Source: a virus. Taken from it: DNA of 64,000 nucleotides. The position numbers and the translations under genes were made by a program. The notes beneath the pieces were generated by a model. The model worked only from the letters and a program-made list of their open reading frames with translations. It was not told the DNA's origin and ran no database searches. This document shows, piece by piece, positions 56,616 to 64,000 of the stretch (its first letter is position 1; every line of letters starts with the position of its first letter). The stretch covers positions 99,303-163,302 of IMG/VR virus record IMGVR_UViG_3300031576_000004. One strand, written 5' to 3'.

Positions 56616-58342
56616 TAGAGTTTCGTCACGTTAATCGTCTTTGGGATAAACCTCGAGTTCCTTGGGATCGTTATTGTGTCGCTTGTCGTGACAACAACTG
56701 AAGATCCATCTGCATTTCTGGTTGTCGCTGTCGCTGATAGAAGCGATAGAGGAATGCTCGTTACTCCAAGGAAATACAGCGATGCAACAAAGTCGGATAT
56801 CTCAAACATGTCGCCGGCCCTCAAGTCGTCAATGTACTGGCGTATCGATTCTTCCAGGGCATCCGCGGTTGCGTCTCCGCCGTAGGTCATCGTAATATCG
56901 AGGAAGGTAGGGACGTCGCTCTTAACAAGCAGATTTGCGGTCACAACCCTGTCTAGGTCGGACTCAACAAATTCCTGAACTGATCCGACTGTGGAATCAG
57001 TGTAATACTCAACCTTTATTGTGGCTCCTATGAAGTACCTTGGTGCTATTGGGTTTGTCTCAAGAAGCCTTATCAAAACTGTTTCTTTTGACGAATACCT
57101 CGTGGTCACGTCTGTTGAAATAAGAGCATAATCGCTTCCCTCAACAAAGTCTGATGCGACCTGCTCGCCAGTTACAGGATCTATCTGGTAGATTCTAGAC
57201 ACCCCAATGAACGGAAGGACAAAAGCCCCGCCGTTGCTGTAATATGGCTGCGTTTCATCCTTGACCTCTATATCCTCTGGGGCCGGAGCTATGATGAGAG
57301 AGTCTATCACGAGCGTTGTTGTGTTCAGGTGGATATCGACCTTACCACCAATATGGAAGTCTGCCTTCTCATATATCCCGAATATATGATATTGAACGCC
57401 AGCCTGAGTCACTGGGAATACGGGGCTAACGGTTAGCACAGTAGGCGTTACCGCCGTGATCACGTAATTGCTTTCGTTTGGACCGACTTCAACAATAACC
57501 CTTGCCCCTGGCAGGACGCCAGCAAGGATGAAGTTTGTGGTCGTGTCTGTGAACTGAGGAAGTCCTCCAGTGACAGACCCAGTTAGCGCCGTAGGGATTA
57601 GCTCCAGATAATTCAAGGCTATCCCGACAATATCCCTATTCATCTCCGGATCGCCAAACCCAACCGTGATGATGTCTTCAACCTGTTGGAATTTCTCCAA
57701 GATCACGGTATTAATGGATCTGCGCGTTACTAGGTCTCTAGTCCCGATTGATTCTTTTGTTCTTGAGAACAGCCGAGTGTTTGTCTCTCCGCTAGATCCG
57801 CCAGTGAAATCTTCTGCGTTGTTAACTCTGATGACTCCGCTAGGCGCTCCGGTTGTGAACACGATCCTTCCGGCGTCGACGTTTCCTGTTTCTCCAGAGT
57901 TGACGGCAATGCAATTAACATCGATGAAAAACATCACGCCGTCAGTGTTTAGGCGCATTGCTTCGCTTGTGGTCGTTGTCTGATTGATCGGACGAAATTG
58001 AATCTGGTCATCAGTAAGGAATAGAACGTCCTGGTCTATCGTGACGTCCCTAGGGCTTGAGAAAAACACTCTTACCGAGCCAACCGAAGGAGTCCCGCCC
58101 TTCCTATCAACGAACACATTTGCTACCAGGGAGTCAAGCTCCTCATCGAACATTGTGTCGAAGTTCAGAAGAGACATATTTCTCTTAATGATGTTCGCCT
58201 GATCTCGATACGGCTGAAGGATCAGGGCTGTCGGCTTGATAAGCATATCTCTGTAGGCCGTTCCCTCACGGAGATCAAAGTCTGGGAAATTCTCCTTCAG
58301 GAGAGTTTCTATGAATTTAATCGCTGGAAGATCGAATGCCAT
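56615..58342 (-). CDS. Baseplate J-like (gp6/gp47-type) protein
   Basis: A 575-residue protein with the marks of the baseplate J family: DLREGTAYRDMLIKPTALIL near residue 20, ELDSLVANVFVDRKGGTPSV, SVRVFFSSPRDVTIDQDVLF, then a C-terminal LDITMTYGGDATADALEESI and IRQYIDDLRAGDMFEISDFV. This protein joins wedge segments in contractile-tail baseplates. It lies directly beside the gp25-like gene, as in many myoviruses. Length fits the family. Confidence 0.82.
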   Translation of the reverse strand: MAFDLPAIKFIETLLKENFPDFDLREGTAYRDMLIKPTALILQPYRDQANIIKRNMSLLNFDTMFDEELDSLVANVFVDRKGGTPSVGSVRVFFSSPRDVTIDQDVLFLTDDQIQFRPINQTTTTSEAMRLNTDGVMFFIDVNCIAVNSGETGNVDAGRIVFTTGAPSGVIRVNNAEDFTGGSSGETNTRLFSRTKESIGTRDLVTRRSINTVILEKFQQVEDIITVGFGDPEMNRDIVGIALNYLELIPTALTGSVTGGLPQFTDTTTNFILAGVLPGARVIVEVGPNESNYVITAVTPTVLTVSPVFPVTQAGVQYHIFGIYEKADFHIGGKVDIHLNTTTLVIDSLIIAPAPEDIEVKDETQPYYSNGGAFVLPFIGVSRIYQIDPVTGEQVASDFVEGSDYALISTDVTTRYSSKETVLIRLLETNPIAPRYFIGATIKVEYYTDSTVGSVQEFVESDLDRVVTANLLVKSDVPTFLDITMTYGGDATADALEESIRQYIDDLRAGDMFEISDFVASLYFLGVTSIPLSLLSATATTRNADGSSVVVTTSDTITIPRNSRFIPKTINVTKL

Positions 58343-58351
58343 TTAAGCCTC

Positions 58352-58801
58352 CTAACCAGTGATAGCCAAGCCATTAATATCAAGACCGACAATCGCAGTA
58401 ATCCCAGCTCTAGAAGTAACAGACAACTCAAGACTCCACAGCGCTTGCTCTATATCAAATTCAAGCGATACCACGCCAAGGGAATCAAGGGCTTCGTCAG
58501 CAGTTAGCTGATCCTTGCTTACAGATTGAAGCCTCTTGATGTCTTCCTCTGCCTTCATAATAGCGATAGACACGTCAGAGCGAACAGATTGCTCGCTTTT
58601 CCTGTTGGCAGCAGATGGGAGTATCGCGGCAATGCCTGCGCCATACTGAGGATTAAAGATGTCGTTTCCAGGTGTAGTGAGAAGGCTCTTGTAAATAATC
58701 TGAATAAGCTCACCAAGTCCACCGATCGCCAATGGGAAATTGGTGCTGGTTGGAATGATGAAGTTGTGCCTGTTTGGTACTGTTACTCTAATATCTGGCA
58801 T
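58352..58801 (-). CDS. gp25/GPW-like baseplate wedge protein
   Basis: A 149-residue protein with NFPLAIGGLGELIQIIYKSL, the TTPGNDIFNPQYGAGI motif characteristic of the GPW/gp25 family, and a C-terminal beta segment (SLEFDIEQALWSLELSVTSR). It is a baseplate wedge component of contractile tails. Position next to the J-like gene supports the call. The typical family length is about 100-150 residues, matching well. Confidence 0.86.
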   Translation of the reverse strand: MPDIRVTVPNRHNFIIPTSTNFPLAIGGLGELIQIIYKSLLTTPGNDIFNPQYGAGIAAILPSAANRKSEQSVRSDVSIAIMKAEEDIKRLQSVSKDQLTADEALDSLGVVSLEFDIEQALWSLELSVTSRAGITAIVGLDINGLAITG

Positions 58802-58805
58802 TTTG

Positions 58806-60767
58806 TCACGCTGTTAATTCCAGAGACTCTGCAGATTCTAATATATTCTGGATTTCAATCAACTTAGGTTTAAATGCAAGCTGGATAGCCGACCTATCAA
58901 ATCCGGAGTTCACAGCAGCAGAAAGCTGTTCCGACCTCTGCCTATTCTTGATAACCCTCAATATTGCGTCCTGAGCCTTTAGCTTTGACGCTCCGCCACC
59001 TTGGCGAACGAGCGCCATTGCGCTTGTTAGTGTGCTCGCGAATGATCCGGTTGAGGTGGCCGTGTCTGCCGTCGTTTTCCAGAACTCGTTCCAGTCTCCG
59101 TTCCTTGCTATCTTTGCAAGCCTGTCTAGCCCAAGGTCCTCTATAACCGCGAGAGCTCCAGCGACCATAGAGACTGCCGGACCAGCAAACCCAGAGAACG
59201 CGTTTGTAAGACTATCGTTGTTTGCGCGTTCCGCGGCAGTCAAAGAGTGGATCTGCGATACAAGGTTTGCGATATTAGGAAGACTTGTATCATTAACAAG
59301 CTTCTCCTCAGCCGCCTGCTTGAAAGCTTTTAGCGTATGTATAAGCTGAGTGAAGTCTGGAAACGATATCAGCTTGCTCGTGTCGGCTCTAAACTGGAAG
59401 TCTGTTTTGTACCCGTCTGGGTCGTTAGATAGGTAATCATCCACCACGCCACCAGTGAATCTTGTTGTCTCTAGGACGATCCCAAGCTGAATACACCAAA
59501 TCTTGGTATCAATTATGAATCGAATCTCGCTATTCTTTTCGATGTCTGCATCCATTGACGCAATGATGCTGCGGATCTCTTCCTGAAGCATCTCAAGCAT
59601 CCCAGCACCAACGTTATTCAGCCTTTTCGCAACTGTTCCGCCAAGCGGCTCTCCTCCGGCAAACTGGAAGTTCGGGATGAACTCTTCCATCGCTTTCTTG
59701 GCATTGTCGATGAACCGCTGCTTCTTCTCTAGAAGAAGTATCTTGGTGTTTAGATATTCTAGGAGGGCCAGTATCTCTACCGCCTGGACGATTTGAGCTC
59801 CAGGGAATATGCGCTCGTAGATAGCCTTGAAGTTGCAGACTATATCCTTTGCGTCATGTATGTCTGTCTTCGCGGCGTCGAATGTTTCTTCCTGGAAAGA
59901 CCCCGTGTTTATGACGGCGCTCTTAACAGTCGTGAGCCTTACGTCGGCGTCGTGTAGCTTGTTTCTCGCATCAACGATCTCTTGCCTTCTGCTGAATCCA
60001 TACCAATCTGGCCCAATAACGGCCAGCCGGCTGTAGATGTCATCAACTATCTGATCAATGTCGTCCAGGATCTTATTCTTGTCTGCGAGAAGCGCGATAA
60101 GATTAACTATCCCGCTTTTCCCTATATGAAATACACCGGCTGGGTCGGCATTTATGGCGTACCCCATAAGACCAAAAGCCTTACTAAGCTTGGCTTCGGC
60201 AACAGATACGAACGTAGCTGGGATAGACTTGATACCAGAGAAGTCTCCACGCAAAACATCTGTAACCCTGACGTTTCCTACGTTCTCTTTCCCAAGACCG
60301 ATCAAAATAGACCCACCAGCCTTTTGGCTCGTAAGGTCCCCTATTAGGTCCTTTGAGCCTCTTGTGATGAGATCTGAATATCCAGTTATATTTATCGTCC
60401 CAACAATTTTTGCAATCGAGTTTTTAACGAGCTCTGGAATGCTTTCTGTTTCCCCTGTTAAAGACGTGATCGCACTTAGTTCAGGATCAATCCCAGAGAT
60501 TACCTTTGTTTTGAGCCCGTCTGTTAATGCCGACTCAGAACTCGCAAATGAATCAAGAAACTTCGCGTTCTCAACGACGTCAGAGGCCACCCTTGAAGCC
60601 AGATCAACGGCGTGGTCTCTAACCTCATTTTTAGTCACGGTTGCGTTCGGGTTTGTAAGCAAAGGAACCATGTCCCTGGATGCTTCTGCAGGAACGCTGG
60701 CCGATGCGGAACCTATAAGGGTTCCGAGGCTTGCCTTCTTTATTGGGAAGCCAGTCTCGTTAGCCAC
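58806..60767 (-). CDS. Large helical tail-baseplate protein
   Basis: A 653-residue protein, mostly alpha-helical, with long heptad stretches (EYLNTKILLLEKKQRFIDNA and SIIASMDADIEKNSEIRFII) and an Ala/Val-rich segment (FSGFAGPAVSMVAGALAVIE). I do not recognise a family. It lies between sigma factor and gp25-like genes, in a position where tail-tube initiators and tape-measure-associated proteins occur. A structural or ejection role is inferred from place only. Confidence 0.66.
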   Translation of the reverse strand: MANETGFPIKKASLGTLIGSASASVPAEASRDMVPLLTNPNATVTKNEVRDHAVDLASRVASDVVENAKFLDSFASSESALTDGLKTKVISGIDPELSAITSLTGETESIPELVKNSIAKIVGTINITGYSDLITRGSKDLIGDLTSQKAGGSILIGLGKENVGNVRVTDVLRGDFSGIKSIPATFVSVAEAKLSKAFGLMGYAINADPAGVFHIGKSGIVNLIALLADKNKILDDIDQIVDDIYSRLAVIGPDWYGFSRRQEIVDARNKLHDADVRLTTVKSAVINTGSFQEETFDAAKTDIHDAKDIVCNFKAIYERIFPGAQIVQAVEILALLEYLNTKILLLEKKQRFIDNAKKAMEEFIPNFQFAGGEPLGGTVAKRLNNVGAGMLEMLQEEIRSIIASMDADIEKNSEIRFIIDTKIWCIQLGIVLETTRFTGGVVDDYLSNDPDGYKTDFQFRADTSKLISFPDFTQLIHTLKAFKQAAEEKLVNDTSLPNIANLVSQIHSLTAAERANNDSLTNAFSGFAGPAVSMVAGALAVIEDLGLDRLAKIARNGDWNEFWKTTADTATSTGSFASTLTSAMALVRQGGGASKLKAQDAILRVIKNRQRSEQLSAAVNSGFDRSAIQLAFKPKLIEIQNILESAESLELTA

Positions 60768-60768
60768 G

Positions 60769-61467
60769 CTACATGCGTTCCTTGATTCTATTTGTTATCT
60801 CTGATCTAGCCTTAATAACGTCCTCTTCAGTCATCTTTAGGCGAGTGGCGATCTGAGAGATAGAAAGCTTTTCCTTGCCGTTAGCACCAACGCCGTAATC
60901 AAATATAAGTTTCTGCTTCGGTGTGAGCTCATAGTACGCGAAGTTAATCGTTTCGTTTGTCCTATCGAAGTCTACAAATCTGGTGTCTCCAAATGACCCA
61001 AAATGTGATAGGTCTTTTCTGAGTTCTGTTTGTATGCGCGAAACTTCATTAGGGCTCCACCCAAGCTCGTCTGAAAGCTCATCTATGGTGGGCTCGCGGC
61101 CCTTCGACGATTCCATGCTTGCCTTAACATTCTTGAATGTCTGAATCTTCATGGTCCGATGCTCTGGGATCCTTGCGACGTTCTGAAGGCCAGAGACATA
61201 ACGATAGACCTTCTGGAGGTAGTTCCCGACGTGCGTATTCAGCTGTGTCCCTCTATTCGGGTCATACGTTTGAAATGCTTTAAGAGCAAGCTTCTTCGCT
61301 TCGGCCTCGATTGCTGACCTTGGAACCGGCGCTGCCTCAAAGGCGTTAACGCGCTTTTGAATCATGGGGTTCATCGACTTTAGAAGATCACTGAGAGCGC
61401 CGTGGTCCTTGGTTTTGTTCCACTGCTTCCAAAGATCCTGGTCCTGCTTTTTAATATCTTCTGCCAC
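60769..61467 (-). CDS. Sigma-70-family RNA polymerase sigma factor
   Basis: A 232-residue protein. Region 2 is visible at ~55-95: KLALKAFQTYDPNRGTQLN, then THVGNYLQKVYRYV. Region 3 follows (VARIPEHRTMKIQTFKNVK, then PTIDELSDELGWSPNEVSRI). Region 4 lies at ~178-232 (YELTPKQKLIFDYGV, then LSISQIATRLKMTEEDVIKA, the HTH). The order fits group 3-4 sigma factors, with a shortened region 2 start. It should direct an RNA polymerase to phage promoters. It lies between tail genes, so it may be made late or be packaged. The fused polymerase elsewhere is an obvious partner. Confidence 0.88.
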   Translation of the reverse strand: MAEDIKKQDQDLWKQWNKTKDHGALSDLLKSMNPMIQKRVNAFEAAPVPRSAIEAEAKKLALKAFQTYDPNRGTQLNTHVGNYLQKVYRYVSGLQNVARIPEHRTMKIQTFKNVKASMESSKGREPTIDELSDELGWSPNEVSRIQTELRKDLSHFGSFGDTRFVDFDRTNETINFAYYELTPKQKLIFDYGVGANGKEKLSISQIATRLKMTEEDVIKARSEITNRIKERM

Positions 61468-61468
61468 G

Positions 61469-63682
61469 CTACCCTCTCAAAGCTAATTGCTTTATTTCTT
61501 CAACATACGCCTTCACAACAACCTGTTTATGCCTATCGCTAGTAATGATTTTTCTATTGCCGCTTCTTAGAGTAGACTGCCCCTCTATCTGCTTTTTAAG
61601 GCTATAGTCAAACGGGCCGCCTCCACCTTCCTTGGTCCACTCAGAAGCCGATCTATCTCTAGTATTCACGTCTCCACCTGGAGACAGACCATAGTGATCC
61701 ACAAAAACCTGGTTCATGGTCGCGATTCCTTCTCTACGCCTATACTTATCAGCATACTGATACTTATCCTCTGCCTGGTCCCATTCTGACGTGCCTGTAT
61801 CCTTGCTCTTGTCTAACGCGTAAATCCTATTCGCCAATTTTGCAAAGTTGTAGACCTTGTTATTCCTTACTGCAGCCTTCTTTGCAGCGCTTGTCTCTGG
61901 GGGCTTTTCAACGCCTGAAAGATTTGATGTCGCATTTGGAATGTCAACAATGTCGGCCGTAAGCATTAATGGCTTGTCTTCCTTTTCCTTCTGCGTTATT
62001 AAAGCAATCCCAACGTCTTTATTCGTTTTCCCGTCTGCAGCGCTTTCGCTGGTCTGAAGAGACCCACAGCCGAGTAGCTTCCTATAGGTTAGCTCCGCTG
62101 TGTCCGGAAGGTAGCTTTCGCTAATCCATGCAGGAAGAACAGGAAGATCCTCTGTGTTGTCCGCGTCCAGCTCGCGTGTGTGTGTTCCGGATATCTGTGT
62201 CTGACTTCCTCCAGATCCACTTATGGTGTGCATAATGCTAGATACGTTGAACAGATAGCTCCTTGGGGCAGAGAATGCTATGGCGGGGAAATCTGCCACG
62301 ACATGCGGATTGAACTCACCAACAATGTTTATCGACCGGCTTTCGTACTTCATAAGCAAGTATGAATACTCAGCCACTCTAGCAAGATTCCTGTGCGGCT
62401 CGCCCTCCGCGGCGCTTGTTGCGTTGTATCTTCCATACGCGAGTGGAGCATCTATAGAAAGGACTCCCTTTTCTAGCTCTTCCTCGGTAATCATAAAGAA
62501 CCTTGGCTTTACACTGTCAGCGCTAGAACTCGTTGTGTCCACATCATCTCTTCTTAAGCCAATAACCTCAGAACTCTTGATCGTTGAAACGCCCAATGTG
62601 TCTAGTACGGCCCCGAGTTCCGCTGGAGCGAAATAAAGTGGCTGAAGGTTTTCTGATTGGCCCTCTGGAGTATTGACCGCGTACGGATGCGCTTTTAGTT
62701 TAAGTCTTGTTGGTTCGCTAATATACGAGCGAGAATAGTTTATCCCGCTGATGACGTCTGGGAACATGACATTGCACATCGGCGGAATTGTAAAGTGCGT
62801 TGTTGGCTTAAATATAAAGCTCCTATAATAGTTTGAACGAGTAAACTTTCTAGGAGTCCCAGTCTCAACGCGCTGTGGCTCCTCTTGCTTTATATCGTCT
62901 TTTCTTGTGCCGTCTGTTGGAGCTTCTGCAAATGTCTTTATCGCGACCTCTTCAGGCTTGCTCTCAAATACTGGCGGTCCGACATTTACGTGGGAGTAGT
63001 AAATAACCCCCTTGATCGAATTAACAATATCTAGAATCGTTGCGTTTCCGCCCAAGTGCCCCATGCTCTGGTCAACAAGGTCTTCTATTGTCCTTGCTTC
63101 AATAAGCTTCGCGACTGCTTCGTCTGGAGCCGCGTCAATCTTAGCATTAAGATTTACACGAGAATTAACATCGCTGTAGAAGACAAGCCTGTCAGTGAAG
63201 TCCCTAAGCATCGTTAGGACTGAGTCTAGAATAGACACCCCTGGCCCGAAATACCTTGAGTAGAATGTGGATAGCTTGCCGTCCACGGTGACCTCGACTT
63301 GTTTCAGGCCAAGAAAGGCTACTATCTTCCCACCCTCTCCAAAATCTTCCGCATTCATGAAGTACTGCTTCGTGTGCGCCCAATATCCAGACAAATCGAT
63401 ACACTGAGCGATAGCGCTCCTGCTTCCTCCGGCCTGTTGGGAGTAACCTATCCCTATAATTTCACCTTCCCAAAGAAGCCGCCACTCTATCTTGTTATCA
63501 AAATCATCCATGTAAAAAACGTGCACAAGCGATCTCGGCCTTAGTTTGAATGCTCCGTTTGACGGGATAAGAGATATGTTTGCTGACGTTGGAGCGTTTG
63601 GGAAAATCGAAATTGTGCACTCACTAAACGGGACCTCGATCCCCTCGATGTAAACCTTAAATGAAAGATTCTTAGATGGCAT
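61469..63682 (-). CDS. Baseplate-hub-like tail protein
   Basis: A 737-residue protein; ATG 63682 is preferred because it lies just past the upstream stop at 63684. The N-terminus has SFKVYIEGIEVPFSECTISI and RLLWEGEIIGIGYSQQAGGS, patterns found in tail hub or gp27/gpD-like proteins. The middle is beta-rich with long loops, and the C-terminus is a charged helical stretch (DKYRRREGIATMNQVFVDHY) ending in KQLALRG. Role as a hub is tentative; size and neighbours support a baseplate location. Confidence 0.62.
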   Translation of the reverse strand: MPSKNLSFKVYIEGIEVPFSECTISIFPNAPTSANISLIPSNGAFKLRPRSLVHVFYMDDFDNKIEWRLLWEGEIIGIGYSQQAGGSRSAIAQCIDLSGYWAHTKQYFMNAEDFGEGGKIVAFLGLKQVEVTVDGKLSTFYSRYFGPGVSILDSVLTMLRDFTDRLVFYSDVNSRVNLNAKIDAAPDEAVAKLIEARTIEDLVDQSMGHLGGNATILDIVNSIKGVIYYSHVNVGPPVFESKPEEVAIKTFAEAPTDGTRKDDIKQEEPQRVETGTPRKFTRSNYYRSFIFKPTTHFTIPPMCNVMFPDVISGINYSRSYISEPTRLKLKAHPYAVNTPEGQSENLQPLYFAPAELGAVLDTLGVSTIKSSEVIGLRRDDVDTTSSSADSVKPRFFMITEEELEKGVLSIDAPLAYGRYNATSAAEGEPHRNLARVAEYSYLLMKYESRSINIVGEFNPHVVADFPAIAFSAPRSYLFNVSSIMHTISGSGGSQTQISGTHTRELDADNTEDLPVLPAWISESYLPDTAELTYRKLLGCGSLQTSESAADGKTNKDVGIALITQKEKEDKPLMLTADIVDIPNATSNLSGVEKPPETSAAKKAAVRNNKVYNFAKLANRIYALDKSKDTGTSEWDQAEDKYQYADKYRRREGIATMNQVFVDHYGLSPGGDVNTRDRSASEWTKEGGGGPFDYSLKKQIEGQSTLRSGNRKIITSDRHKQVVVKAYVEEIKQLALRG

Positions 63683-63683
63683 A

Positions 63684-64000
63684 TTAAATCGAGTCGATCT
63701 TTTCTTGTGCGCGAGCCTCGAGGTCAGCCGGAAGCGCGTTTGCGTTCTCAAGAAGAGTTTTTGCGTCTTTCAATAGCGCCTCTCTACCTTGCACATTCAC
63801 CTCTCTAGTGACATACATCTGGAATGACAGCGACACCATGTTGATCGGATTCTGCGTCTGGCTCATGGCCATATTAGTAATGAATCCTTCTTTTATCGTG
63901 AAGTCGTAGGACAGGTATGCCCGTGCTCTTGTCTCTACACACTTTGTTCCGCGCAAGAAGTTTTCGTATGCCGTCTTCCAGCTGTCTCTCCACAGATAGT
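63684..64000 (-). CDS. Partial tail protein, 5' end outside window
   Basis: The minus-strand frame is open at the right edge and reads inward as YLWRDSWKTAYENFLRGTKC, then VETRARAYLSYDFTIKEGFI, QNPINMVSLSFQMYVTR, and ends DLEARAQEKIDSI. The first part (DFTIKEGFITNMAMSQTQNP) is like conserved regions of phage tail and baseplate proteins. The N-terminus lies beyond base 64000, so length and start are unknown. Its stop is two bases before the hub-like gene. Confidence 0.66.
   Translation of the reverse strand, partial: YLWRDSWKTAYENFLRGTKCVETRARAYLSYDFTIKEGFITNMAMSQTQNPINMVSLSFQMYVTREVNVQGREALLKDAKTLLENANALPADLEARAQEKIDSI

Overview
The window looks like part of the genome of a large tailed phage (probably a contractile-tailed myovirus). 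It carries a portal protein, gp25-like and J-like baseplate proteins, many tail-fibre and adhesin genes, a lysis enzyme, and its own transcription machinery. There is no integrase, rRNA or tRNA and no cellular housekeeping operon. No terminase or major capsid gene was recognised. Genes are packed tightly, often with ATGA or TAATG overlaps, and no gene-free stretch exceeds 300 bases. The host cannot be named. The lipoprotein signal and the transglycosylase suggest a diderm host, but this is inference.

Layout. (1) 1-4117, minus strand, open at the left edge: one continuous frame encodes a fused beta-beta' RNA polymerase, ending at the window edge just after the catalytic DFDGD motif. (2) 4203-5680, plus strand: a short lysis-like operon behind a promoter motif seen three times in the window. 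(3) 5757-23326, minus strand: fibre and adhesin proteins built from shuffled modules (LamG, TIG, beta-helix, collagen-like), with a four-domain glycosyltransferase and a permuted NlpC/P60-like enzyme among them. (4) 23338-27786, minus strand: portal protein with a zinc ribbon, a HExxH peptidase and two unknown proteins. (5) 27883-36355, plus strand: one long operon with a CobS/MoxR-like AAA+ ATPase, a CobT-like VWA protein, zinc-ribbon proteins, a DUF932-like protein and an AT-hook protein. (6) 36359-39166, plus strand: a single lipoprotein gene with its own promoter and terminator, then a retron-type reverse transcriptase with a cysteine-rich N-terminus, flanked by two look-alike small helical proteins. 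(7) 39168-54675, minus strand: a second adhesin array including two beta-helix spikes, a stand-alone response-regulator receiver and a holin-like protein. (8) 54729-64000, minus strand: baseplate and tail genes with a sigma-70-family factor embedded among them.

How the parts may work together. The fused polymerase, the sigma factor and the recurring GGTATAAGA promoter motif are candidates for a phage-owned transcription circuit. The plus-strand operons behind the motif carry lysis, ATPase/VWA, DNA-binding, lipoprotein and RT functions; the virion genes are on the opposite strand. The glycosyltransferase may modify the repetitive fibres. The most unusual items are the fused polymerase with its deleted zinc ribbon, the RT cassette, the promoter family, the embedded sigma factor, and the half-TIG breakpoint in the fibre genes.
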